A stretch of DNA of 39,593 bases, taken from positions 1 through 39,593 of the forward strand of contig JAMPAG010000021.1 in the NCBI GenBank assembly GCA_023667365.1, given 5' to 3'. The notes under the pieces were generated by a model, which ran no database searches, had not been told where the DNA came from, and saw only the letters and a list, made by a program, of their open reading frames with translations. Each line of letters begins with the position of its first letter. Position 1 is the stretch's first letter. This DNA is from a bacterium (GTDB lineage: Bacteria; Bacillota; Clostridia; Lachnospirales; Lachnospiraceae). The position numbers were made by a program, and so were the translations under genes. Of this stretch, positions 24,814-33,220 are shown piece after piece.

Positions 24814-26397
24814 TTAGACAAACGCCTCCTTCATTCTCCGCATTTCTTTTTCATACCCCAACCTATTAAGCCACGCTATGAAGCGATCACTTTGGAGCAG
24901 CTCATCAATTTCTTTGATAGAACATTTGCATAAAACTGGTATCAACGCATCCATCGTTTCTACAGAGACTCCAAATATGTCAATTGCCTTTTTCCCTTGT
25001 AAGGCGAAGCATATTGTGGATATAGACGCCATGTCATCGCTTCCATGTCGGATAAGTTGCTCCAGTCTGTCAACCTGTGCTTGCTCATAATCATTGTACC
25101 TAAGATAAAACACCAACAAGCCTGTTGAAAGGAACCTCTTGGCAACTTCATCCTTCCCAGTTGATAACTGGTCGACATATTCAGAAAGAGAGCCGTACTC
25201 TCTGCCACAATAGTATATTTGCTGCGGATTATCTTCTATGTACATTAAAAGCTTGTATACGGCAGCATCAGCATCCTGATATAGAGCAAGTTCTCTGATT
25301 TTTTCAACAAGACTTCTGTCAAATTGACGCACAAAATCAATCAGCTCACGTCTCTTGACAATACGTGATGCCTGAGTCCAATGATTCTTTATTGCTTGTG
25401 CCAGTTGGTGAAGTGTAGTCACCGATACGGTTTGTCCCTCAAATCTCCCGAAAATTAGCGGCTTATTTTGATTCTCCTTTTTTGTACGGGAATATATGCT
25501 TCGATTAACGGGGCGCATATATTCTCCCTCACACCACCTTTTTACTTGCACATATCCCCAACGCTGATCTTCATCCTCGTTGAGGAGACCCTTTATCAAA
25601 ACACCTAGTCGTCCGCTAATTTGACTAGGCAGATCTAATCCACCCTCCCATGCTTTTGAAATTTCTTCAACAGACATTCCTTCAAAAATCGAGTGACCTA
25701 GGACAGCTTTACAAAGCACTAAGCCAAAAGAACCGTAGTCATAAGCCGGGGACATGGCAGCACTCCACAAAAGTGCTTTAACACGAGGTGCGTATTCAGG
25801 GGTTCCTCTTACTGCATCCACCAGTTTGCCGTTTGAATTTGTATATCCACTGATGCCACAATCTCCTATTACAACTCTCTCTCCATTATCTGTATAAAAT
25901 AGATTACTAGGTTTGATGTCACAATGAACAATGCCATTTCTATGTAATTCATGCAATCCCTCATTTATAGAAGGGACAATCACATTTTGAATATGCGCAC
26001 TTGAAAGTTCGCCTACATCTTCTAGCGTTCCTTCAGAATAATATTCGTATATCTCATAGTAGTATCCACCGTGTTCACCGCACTCAACAACATACGCAAT
26101 ATTAGGATGCCGGACACTTGTCAAAAAGCTCTGCATTTGATTAGATGGACGCCAACCATTGTGATAAATTTTGACTACATATGATTTGCCCCATTTTTTT
26201 GCCAGATAGACATTAGACTGCTTCCCTTGCTTATTCATAAGGGAGTTAATCACATAACTATCAGCAACGGACTCACCAGCTAATAAGACAATACTTTGTC
26301 CGCTCTGGTTTGCACTTCCTGGTGGAATTGTCTCTCCGGCATTGATTATCTGGCCGAAATGAGATTTCGGCGGTTGTGTTTCAGCAGCATTTATCAT
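24814..26397 (-). CDS. Serine/threonine protein kinase
   Basis: A 527-aa Hanks-type kinase. The domain (about 45-290) has K76 (VVKIYH), catalytic loop HCDIKPSN (D160, N165), metal loop DCG (179-181, in place of DFG) and GTPEYAP (198-204). The glycine loop is degenerate (NKQGKQSNVYLA). The N terminus carries a tandem duplication, INAAETQPP then INAGETIPP (T7, T23), which looks like phospho-Thr docking sites. The C-terminal 230 residues are helical and unassigned. No transmembrane helix is seen, unlike PknB/PrkC. It overlaps the radical SAM gene by ATGA. Confidence 0.9.
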   Translation of the reverse strand: MINAAETQPPKSHFGQIINAGETIPPGSANQSGQSIVLLAGESVADSYVINSLMNKQGKQSNVYLAKKWGKSYVVKIYHNGWRPSNQMQSFLTSVRHPNIAYVVECGEHGGYYYEIYEYYSEGTLEDVGELSSAHIQNVIVPSINEGLHELHRNGIVHCDIKPSNLFYTDNGERVVIGDCGISGYTNSNGKLVDAVRGTPEYAPRVKALLWSAAMSPAYDYGSFGLVLCKAVLGHSIFEGMSVEEISKAWEGGLDLPSQISGRLGVLIKGLLNEDEDQRWGYVQVKRWCEGEYMRPVNRSIYSRTKKENQNKPLIFGRFEGQTVSVTTLHQLAQAIKNHWTQASRIVKRRELIDFVRQFDRSLVEKIRELALYQDADAAVYKLLMYIEDNPQQIYYCGREYGSLSEYVDQLSTGKDEVAKRFLSTGLLVFYLRYNDYEQAQVDRLEQLIRHGSDDMASISTICFALQGKKAIDIFGVSVETMDALIPVLCKCSIKEIDELLQSDRFIAWLNRLGYEKEMRRMKEAFV

Positions 26398-26975
26398 AAA
26401 GGCATCTCTCCCTGAGGAATCCCAATCGTTAAAACTTTATTCCCATACATAATGTTTTGCAATGTTCTATCTGAGGTCTCAATTCCTTGATACCTATCAT
26501 GGTATTTAAAAATCAAACACCTCTGATTTGATGAGCCACGCAAGCCCTTGTTGTCATTTAAATCCTGAATATATGGACCATCAATCAGGGCCGCGCATGT
26601 ATTGAGGACGGAGTCAACAGCCTCACTTTCCTGCGCTCTTAATTCCTCAATTGTGTATCCTGTAAAAATAAGAATATCATCACAAATACTAACAAGGGAT
26701 TGCACAAGCGCATTTAGTGCCATCGGATTAAGAAATGGCTCCCCACCAGAAATTGTGAATCCATCAATTGGGGCTTCTATGCACTGAATCATCTTCATAA
26801 GCTCGTTAACAGTTACTTCTTTCGAAGCGTCATACATTTGAAGCTCCGGACTTATACATCCCGCGCACCCACGATGGCATCCAGTCATCCATATCCCAAC
26901 CCTTTTGCCAGGGCCCAGCGCTTTAACAGGGTAGTACATTCTCCCTAAACTAATTTTTGCTTCTATTGTTCTCAT
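26394..26975 (-). CDS. Radical SAM, NrdG-like activase
   Basis: About 193 aa with the compact radical SAM form of activating enzymes: cluster motif C-x3-C-x2-C in TGCHRGCAGC, the SAM-binding TISGGEPFL, a beta strand ILIFTGYTIEEL and DGPYI. This is closest to anaerobic ribonucleotide reductase activase (NrdG) and pyruvate formate-lyase activase types, which make a glycyl radical in a partner. No NrdD or glycyl-radical enzyme is present in this operon, so the partner is unknown. ATG 26975 overlaps the upstream stop by ATGA; the in-frame extension to 27005 lies inside the preceding gene. Confidence 0.87.
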   Translation of the reverse strand: MRTIEAKISLGRMYYPVKALGPGKRVGIWMTGCHRGCAGCISPELQMYDASKEVTVNELMKMIQCIEAPIDGFTISGGEPFLNPMALNALVQSLVSICDDILIFTGYTIEELRAQESEAVDSVLNTCAALIDGPYIQDLNDNKGLRGSSNQRCLIFKYHDRYQGIETSDRTLQNIMYGNKVLTIGIPQGEMPL

Positions 26976-28021
26976 CTTAGTTCCGTAGTAAAATGCGAAG
27001 AACAAACCAACTTGTTTCCATCAATATGTTTGCCACAAAACAAGCAATTATGTGTTCGTTTGCGCTCCTCAATTTCATGTCCTACTTGCCATTGATTCAT
27101 TGCCAGTAAAAGTTCATCTGGCGTAATGCAAAACATTGCACCATCAGAAAGCTGTTTCACACATTCAAATGGTGTAGGCATCTTTCTCTTTAGTTCGGAT
27201 ATTTGTGGAGATCTCAGCTTTGTTGCCACACTGCTTTGTAGAAACAGAATTGCTGTGTCTGGCGTGGTAGAAACTATGTTGCCAATGCCCCAACAGAAGG
27301 GAACATCGTATTCTCCGAATTCATAGGCATCTATGTTTAAAAAAGCGTGAGTGCCAATTGGCTCTTTGCGTAAGGCACTGCAAAGCACTTCCACACTTCT
27401 TGTGTTTTCGTAATTCAAGTAATAGCTGTCACCACCAAAAAGAGCTCTTCCACCCAGCCTCTTACGTCTGATAACCCAGCTATAATTAGGTCTTCTCACA
27501 CCGCATAAAGCAGGGAGAAACTTAGTATTCACCGCATAAATCATCTCCTGAATACCAGCAGTGTCATCCCATGTGAGATTCTCTATAGGGTTCAGACCAG
27601 CGTATAGTGTCATAAGATAAACACTGGTACTTGCAATCATTTTTAAGGCACTCATGTAAGCAATCGTGTCTTTCTTTTTCAAGACTGTTATTGTTTCAGA
27701 AAACGGTAACGGAGAATGCATTAATTCATCACACACTCTCACCTCGTTATCAATGGACTCATGCGCTTGTTTTAATTGAGGGAGAATGTCCAATGCTTTT
27801 GACGGCATGGAATATATCTTGTCCAACATTTCTTCTCCGTTTTTATAAAGCCCATTGCCGATCTCCCGATAATATGTATAGTCATTCAAGAGCATCTTGA
27901 GACATGCAACATCATCATTTTCATCCAATGCCCGCTTGTATATCTCCGCAATCTCATCTGTATATCCACTGGTTTCTCTATTAAGTAGACCCAGAAAATA
28001 CAGGACTTTCTTTGAATCCAT
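26972..28021 (-). CDS. Unknown protein with C-terminal zinc knuckle
   Basis: A 349-aa soluble protein that I do not recognise. The N-terminal ~110 residues are helical (TPR-like spacing: AEIYKRALDENDDVACLKMLLNDY). The middle contains a conserved-looking basic patch (WVIRRKRLGGRALFGGDSYYLNYE) and a mixed alpha/beta region. The C terminus has CLFCGKHIDGNKLVCSSH, a likely zinc-binding site. It directly precedes, and is translationally coupled to, the radical SAM enzyme, so it is one possible partner or substrate of that enzyme. Confidence 0.7.
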   Translation of the reverse strand: MDSKKVLYFLGLLNRETSGYTDEIAEIYKRALDENDDVACLKMLLNDYTYYREIGNGLYKNGEEMLDKIYSMPSKALDILPQLKQAHESIDNEVRVCDELMHSPLPFSETITVLKKKDTIAYMSALKMIASTSVYLMTLYAGLNPIENLTWDDTAGIQEMIYAVNTKFLPALCGVRRPNYSWVIRRKRLGGRALFGGDSYYLNYENTRSVEVLCSALRKEPIGTHAFLNIDAYEFGEYDVPFCWGIGNIVSTTPDTAILFLQSSVATKLRSPQISELKRKMPTPFECVKQLSDGAMFCITPDELLLAMNQWQVGHEIEERKRTHNCLFCGKHIDGNKLVCSSHFTTELR

Positions 28022-28031
28022 TTCATTCGCC

Positions 28032-28484
28032 TCACTTGTCTACGTCTTGTAACACATTCGCCAATGCAATATAACGTGGATCGTTAGGCGAATAACTGAG
28101 AGCCACACTAATATGTCTCAATGCATCAAGTCTTTGTGTTTCGTTCGTTCCGTTTCTCAATGCTAATAGTGCCAACACATATTCTTTCTCCGCTGAACTT
28201 GGAAGATTATTTATTTTGTGGGCATACTTGAATCCAGTGCTTTCAGATGCAGCGAAACCCTCAAGCGTAAGCCCGTATATTGCTTCCGAGACAATCTGCA
28301 TCTCTGTCTCCTCATAAGTTGCATCTGCCTGTACCGGAATATAATTCTTCGGAATATCAATCTTCTTTGACTTATCTCGAAGAACATCTTTTGCTGTATC
28401 AAGTTTTTCAAATTGAGTAGCCAAGTCATAGCACTCTTTCAGTTGAAAAGCCTCTATGCTATCCCAAGCATTAACATTTGACAT
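28032..28484 (-). CDS. Small helical protein of unknown function
   Basis: About 150 aa, unrecognised, mostly helical with TPR-like phrasing at the C terminus (EKEYVLALLALRNG ... RLDALRHISVALSYSPNDPRYIALANVL). No membrane segment or metal motif. ATG 28484 follows GGTGATAAGA. It is the first gene after the operon's internal hairpin and lies 10 bp upstream of the 349-aa gene. Confidence 0.65.
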   Translation of the reverse strand: MSNVNAWDSIEAFQLKECYDLATQFEKLDTAKDVLRDKSKKIDIPKNYIPVQADATYEETEMQIVSEAIYGLTLEGFAASESTGFKYAHKINNLPSSAEKEYVLALLALRNGTNETQRLDALRHISVALSYSPNDPRYIALANVLQDVDK

Positions 28485-28506
28485 TCTTATCACCCATTAC
28501 ATCGTT

Positions 28507-28539
28507 CGGCGAGGAGGATAGGAGTTATCCTCCTCGCCG
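28507..28539 (-). other. Strong intercistronic hairpin
   Basis: CGGCGAGGAGGATA and its perfect complement form a 14-bp stem around a 5-nt loop, in the 90-bp gap between the two-TM protein gene and the 150-aa protein gene. There is no T run after it on the minus strand, so it is not a standard terminator. It could be a processing or stability element, or a leaky terminator. The stem contains GGAGGA, which might sequester ribosome binding. Confidence 0.75.
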
Positions 28540-28574
28540 ATATCATGTCGCTTTTCGATAGTTACTCAACAAAA

Positions 28575-28910
28575 TTATATTTTTGAATTGTTATCCAGCG
28601 TATTGTTTAGATATCCCACTTGTTGCTCGACGTTCTTCTGCACCGATGCTGCTGACTGATGAGTATTGTAGGCAATTACAATACCCACAATTATCAAAAT
28701 AACTCCCCAGACAGGATGGGATGCAAAGCAAAGGATCAAGCCAAACAGGGATATAATAAGCGGCAAAATGGTGCTCGTTGTTGTTTTGCTTGAAGCCGCT
28801 TGAGATGCACTTGACCCCATACTTCTTGCCGCATCACGAAGGTTACTGTATGTACCTGTGATTTGGCTCTCACACGCATTAAGTTGCTGTCTTGCTTCTT
28901 GCGATGTCAT
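28575..28910 (-). CDS. Small two-TM membrane protein
   Basis: A 111-aa protein: a soluble helical N-terminal 45 residues (QLNACESQITGTYSNLRDAARS), two adjacent membrane helices (about 47-63 and 66-81) joined by a tight ASHPVW turn, and a helical tail. Both soluble ends should face the same side. AGGAGG before its ATG lies inside the last codons of the FtsK-like gene, so the two are coupled. It may anchor the soluble FtsK-like ATPase at the membrane. I know no named family for it. Confidence 0.75.
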   Translation of the reverse strand: MTSQEARQQLNACESQITGTYSNLRDAARSMGSSASQAASSKTTTSTILPLIISLFGLILCFASHPVWGVILIIVGIVIAYNTHQSAASVQKNVEQQVGYLNNTLDNNSKI

Positions 28911-28912
28911 AA

Positions 28913-31900
28913 TTAGCGACCTCCTTCATTGATTACTTCATCGTAGGTTTCGGCATATCGTTCCACCCATACTTTGGCGGGTACATCGTAAGGACGAAAA
29001 TGAGTGTTTTTAACATCTCTTCCGATATCCATGTAAACGGCTGTTTTGCCACGAAGAGCCTTTGCTTCGCTTTCCGCAACAAGGATATCCATCGATTCCT
29101 CATCAAGCCCGTATGCGATACGTTTATCAAACATGGAGTCGTAGCGGTCACCCAACATTAACTCAATACTCCGAATGCTTTCACCCCATACAATGCTATT
29201 CACGCCATACTTCGGACCATTGGCGATTATCTTTTGGAGCATCTCAATAGGACTTAAATCTCCACCGCGATCCTCCTCATAAATTCTACCAGTACGCAAC
29301 CTTCTAGCACGATTGATTCCAAAGAACATCAAGAAAATTCTCTCTGTCGCAGGAAGACTGCCCTCTGACCGTCCTACAACCGTTTCATATAAACGGGTAA
29401 TCAGTTCCTCAACATCACCGACTTTGGCAACTTTAACTTGCTGTGGGAATTGTGATTCGAGGAAATCAAAATCGCATTCCCCGTCAGCCAATTCATCAGC
29501 AAACAAATCGACAATATATACCAGTGCATTGGCTTTGTCTGCATTTGTATGAAGTTCCTCATAGAGAACACTCATGGCTGATAGTTCGAACAGACTCAGC
29601 GCCATTTTTTCATCTTTGCTGACAACCAGAAGATTATCCCGATCCTTGATCCGGAGTTCCGGCATGAAGATGCTCTTCTTTCCAAACCCTTGACCCAACA
29701 GCAACCCATATCCGTCTTTGGATGTTCCGAGAGGCTCAACACTATCGGAGCCTTCCAAAATCAACTTATTAAAACAGTTATGGATGTTATCTTCTGCATT
29801 TGTAAGAAGGACTCTGGTCTGCTGATCTTCATACAGCGGTGCAACATCAGGATCTGTGAAATATACATCCAATCGAGTAAGAAGATCCAAACGCTCGTCT
29901 TCATTAATGTAGCTTACCTGGAAGAAATTGTTGGCAGATTCAACACCTCCACCACCATTATAAATCGCAGCACCGGCCGGCTGGTTCTGAAGGGTGCGAA
30001 TTCCTGCGTTGTCAGCATTCAAAATTGACGCCGCTCCATCTTCAGACCCTTTTACAGCGATACGAATAGCCATCTGGCTGAAGTATGCTTCAAGTCCGGC
30101 ACAGTTATGGAAATCCTGGCATGCAAGTATAACGTGTATACCCATTGCACGGCCCTGCATAACGAGCTTGTTTAGACAAGAAAGGCATTCGCTACTGATG
30201 GAGTCACTTTCTCCTTTGCTCCTGAAGAGTTCCTGAACCTCATCAAATATGAGCAGGAGTTTCGGAACCTTGGGAACATCAGACAACTTCACATAACCGT
30301 TGATATCAGATACCCCATACCGCGTGAAATGCTTTGTTCTGGTTTCCAGCTCAGTACACAATTCCTTGAGAACATTTAAGCCGAATTCGCACTCACTGTT
30401 AATAGCAACAACCCTAAGAGACGGCAATCTATACCGGGTATAAGCACTGAATTCGACACCCTCCTTGAAATCGAGCAGATACATCTGCACTTCATCTGGA
30501 GAATAGCTAATGAGCGTACTCATAATGAGCGTGTGAAGGAGAGTGGACTTTCCGGCGCCGGTCTGTCCTGCAATCAGAGCATGATGCTCCGTGCTTCCAC
30601 CGCCTCGTCCCAAAACCATTTTAACAATGGTATTTGCACCCTTGATGCCAATGGGGATAGCAATTTCTTCATGATTTCCTGTAAACCAGTTGTTGCTGTC
30701 GTAAATATCTTCTCTATACATACTGCCAAAGTGTTCGACTTTGAGCTGCATATGTTCGATAACACTGCTGATTAACGGAATAATCTTGTTCTTGCGTTCA
30801 ATCACATCCTGCATATCATCGAGTTGCAGGAACAATCGGTCTTTATTAGAGCCGACAAGCATTAATCTTTTACCGGAAACCTTCGTCTCTACAAGGCTCT
30901 GCGCTATCTCCGCAACAAGAGTACCGTTTCTTTGCTTGAGTTTTTCGAGTTCTTCATCATTAGCGCAAATAAGTACACACACACCCAAGGATGCGCTGTT
31001 TCTTACAATCGCATGGAGATCTTTTAATGCTGTATCATTGAAACCTACAGGAAAGTCAGTAATAGCCAATGCTCTGATGACTTCTTTTTTTAGGCGGCTG
31101 ATTTGATCGCCTCCGTAAGCCTGAGTCATGTTTTCGAGCCGTTGCCGCAGGGTAGCAATAGCGTTCTCTATGTCCTTTTCTTTACTCCAGATTTTTGTGT
31201 CTATGATTCGAGCGGAATTGGGTCCCTCGGCAAGTTTTGGAATATCAGGGAAACTCGCTCCGAGTTCGAGAGGATCAATCATTGTCGCCTCAAGTTTTCC
31301 AGCAGGAAAAAGCATAAATAGTTTCAAAAGCAGTGGCTGAACCAGCCCTTGCACATAGCTTCTTTCAGTGGGTGAGTACCGCATCAACAGCGATATTCCA
31401 TCTGCAAGTCTCTGTGAATACGGAATTTTAACAACATATTCTCCAGACTGCTTCGTTCCGACATCACTTGTTTGCAATTCCACCGCCTGAACAACAGCCA
31501 TATCATCCTGCGAATTATTCGAGATGATAAGACCAATATCTCCCAGCATTATGTAATCTGGAATCTCGGAAGGGCATTCATAATTAACCGCATTAAACCT
31601 TGACGATTTAATCTCCTGCTGATAAGCATGAACTGTGGTCTTATTAAATCCTTCACCTATATCAGATCTGCGCATATCACAAATATTCTTATACTTGGCT
31701 TCAAATCTATGTTCCGCCTGCGTGTCGCGATCAATCTGTTCAGTCCTTGCCTTGTCAAGTTTATCATTTCGTATGCGCTCAGACTCCGCAATTTGACAAT
31801 TGCAAAGTGTTCGGTACGCCTGAACTTTTGAGCTTATTGCTGCGGTGACCTCTCTTTGCCTACTCTCCACGGAACTCATACCACCACGTGCCGCGCCTAT

Positions 31901-32935
31901 CGCGTCATCCGCTCCGCTCTTAGGCATATTGTTGATGAAGTTGTTACAAGCATTCACAACATTATTAACCGTGTTTCTTCTGGCTTCAGTATTCTTAATG
32001 TTGTTTTCGCACTCGCTTGTGAACTTTTGCCTTTCGTCTTCGCATTGCCGCCTAGCACTAAATGTTACCGAGTCGTAAATCTGCTGGCTGTTGGATTTAG
32101 CATCCTCCCATTCTTTTCTAGCCCCATTCAATTCCTGTAAAAAATCATCCGTATGCGTACGAAGAGCAACCATTGCAGCCATAGCTTGGTTATGTCCAGC
32201 AGGTATATCTTTCCAATTGTTCCAAGACCCAACGCTTGTTTGCGGCTCCTCTAATGCGACCTTTGAAAGGCTACTTGACATTATCGTATAATCTGTACCT
32301 ATCTCAACGAATTGAACAAATCCAAGCACAGATACATCCGCTTCACTAAGGTTTGTTCCATACTTATCTGAGATGACCCGCCCACCAAATGCTCTAACTA
32401 TATTATTCAATATCATTTCTTCTGAGTTATTCTCATCAGAAATAACCCCGACACATGCAACATTCAGTGTTCCGCGTTCTTTATTCACTATCAAAGATGT
32501 TAGTGCTTCTCCGATAACGTCCCTAGCAACTATTACTAATTTTATCTGTAGCTGAACGGCTTGTTCCAATAATGGTAATATCTCTTGTATTGAAGAGATA
32601 ACATTATCCGTAACAAGCACATATGCATCGCGGAATATAGCTTTGTTTCCTTCAGCATCGTTTGCCATATAACCAGATATCAATCCATTGTTTAGTCTAA
32701 TGACCTCTGCCGTTCCTGTTCCGTCTTGCATTTCTTGAACAAAATCGAGCAATATACCTTGGTCATCGTTCTGCTTGATCACAACATCAACAATCGCACC
32801 TGTATCAATCGATACCTGTTCAGCGCCGTTCAAGACCCTGCCAATCACGCCTTGCTCCAACTCGACAATCAAGTTGCCCTGATAAATGTTGATTATGCGC
32901 CCAGAGCACTTCTCGCCTACATTATAGTTTCCCAT
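28913..32935 (-). CDS. FtsK/SpoIIIE ATPase with S1/OB and GroEL-apical-like domains
   Basis: A 1340-aa fusion. Residues 5-65 read as an S1/OB fold (CSGRIINIYQGNLIVELEQG). Residues about 76-222 align end to end with the GroEL apical domain: NGLISGYM matches RGYLSPYF, ISSIQEILPLLEQAV matches ISNIREMLPVLEAVA, and DVIGEALTSLIVNKERG matches DVEGEALATLVVNTMRG. A coiled coil follows (about 255-420). Then come three FtsK-like modules: a degenerate one (about 500-700), an active one with Walker A GQTGAGKST (790-798) and Walker B LLIFDEVQE (894-902), and a degenerate third (about 1060-1320). Three modules recall EssC/EccC of type VII secretion, but the membrane helices and FHA domains of EssC are missing. 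Confidence 0.88.
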   Translation of the reverse strand: MGNYNVGEKCSGRIINIYQGNLIVELEQGVIGRVLNGAEQVSIDTGAIVDVVIKQNDDQGILLDFVQEMQDGTGTAEVIRLNNGLISGYMANDAEGNKAIFRDAYVLVTDNVISSIQEILPLLEQAVQLQIKLVIVARDVIGEALTSLIVNKERGTLNVACVGVISDENNSEEMILNNIVRAFGGRVISDKYGTNLSEADVSVLGFVQFVEIGTDYTIMSSSLSKVALEEPQTSVGSWNNWKDIPAGHNQAMAAMVALRTHTDDFLQELNGARKEWEDAKSNSQQIYDSVTFSARRQCEDERQKFTSECENNIKNTEARRNTVNNVVNACNNFINNMPKSGADDAIGAARGGMSSVESRQREVTAAISSKVQAYRTLCNCQIAESERIRNDKLDKARTEQIDRDTQAEHRFEAKYKNICDMRRSDIGEGFNKTTVHAYQQEIKSSRFNAVNYECPSEIPDYIMLGDIGLIISNNSQDDMAVVQAVELQTSDVGTKQSGEYVVKIPYSQRLADGISLLMRYSPTERSYVQGLVQPLLLKLFMLFPAGKLEATMIDPLELGASFPDIPKLAEGPNSARIIDTKIWSKEKDIENAIATLRQRLENMTQAYGGDQISRLKKEVIRALAITDFPVGFNDTALKDLHAIVRNSASLGVCVLICANDEELEKLKQRNGTLVAEIAQSLVETKVSGKRLMLVGSNKDRLFLQLDDMQDVIERKNKIIPLISSVIEHMQLKVEHFGSMYREDIYDSNNWFTGNHEEIAIPIGIKGANTIVKMVLGRGGGSTEHHALIAGQTGAGKSTLLHTLIMSTLISYSPDEVQMYLLDFKEGVEFSAYTRYRLPSLRVVAINSECEFGLNVLKELCTELETRTKHFTRYGVSDINGYVKLSDVPKVPKLLLIFDEVQELFRSKGESDSISSECLSCLNKLVMQGRAMGIHVILACQDFHNCAGLEAYFSQMAIRIAVKGSEDGAASILNADNAGIRTLQNQPAGAAIYNGGGGVESANNFFQVSYINEDERLDLLTRLDVYFTDPDVAPLYEDQQTRVLLTNAEDNIHNCFNKLILEGSDSVEPLGTSKDGYGLLLGQGFGKKSIFMPELRIKDRDNLLVVSKDEKMALSLFELSAMSVLYEELHTNADKANALVYIVDLFADELADGECDFDFLESQFPQQVKVAKVGDVEELITRLYETVVGRSEGSLPATERIFLMFFGINRARRLRTGRIYEEDRGGDLSPIEMLQKIIANGPKYGVNSIVWGESIRSIELMLGDRYDSMFDKRIAYGLDEESMDILVAESEAKALRGKTAVYMDIGRDVKNTHFRPYDVPAKVWVERYAETYDEVINEGGR

Positions 32936-33001
32936 TTTGCTTTATTGCACCTCCTGTAAATTATGGCCTTAGTAAGAGACGTCCTGATGTGTTCTTCTCT
33001 T

Positions 33002-33220
33002 TTATCCACTTTCATCTATCTGTTGCATTGCCTCTTCTGGTGTCGACATCCGAATGTTGCCTTCTGCATCTTCTAAAATCAGAAGCGGCAATCCAACGAA
33101 AGACATCTCGCCTTCGGAAACTATAGGCTCATAGCATTTAAAGCCACGCCACTCACAAAGATACTCTGCGGTTTCATAGCCTTGACTCTTTGCATACTTA
33201 TCAATTGCCGGTTGTGCCAT
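33002..33220 (-). CDS. Small acidic protein, candidate immunity protein
   Basis: A 72-aa acidic protein beginning MAQPAIDKYAKSQGYETAEY. It is not recognised by family. Its ATG lies inside the 3' end of the papain-fold toxin gene (20-bp overlap) with AAAGGAG at the right distance, so its translation is coupled to the toxin. Small, acidic and directly downstream of a toxin-domain gene is the usual setting of an immunity protein, but this is position-based inference. It could instead be a chaperone or an adaptor. Confidence 0.7.
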   Translation of the reverse strand: MAQPAIDKYAKSQGYETAEYLCEWRGFKCYEPIVSEGEMSFVGLPLLILEDAEGNIRMSTPEEAMQQIDESG

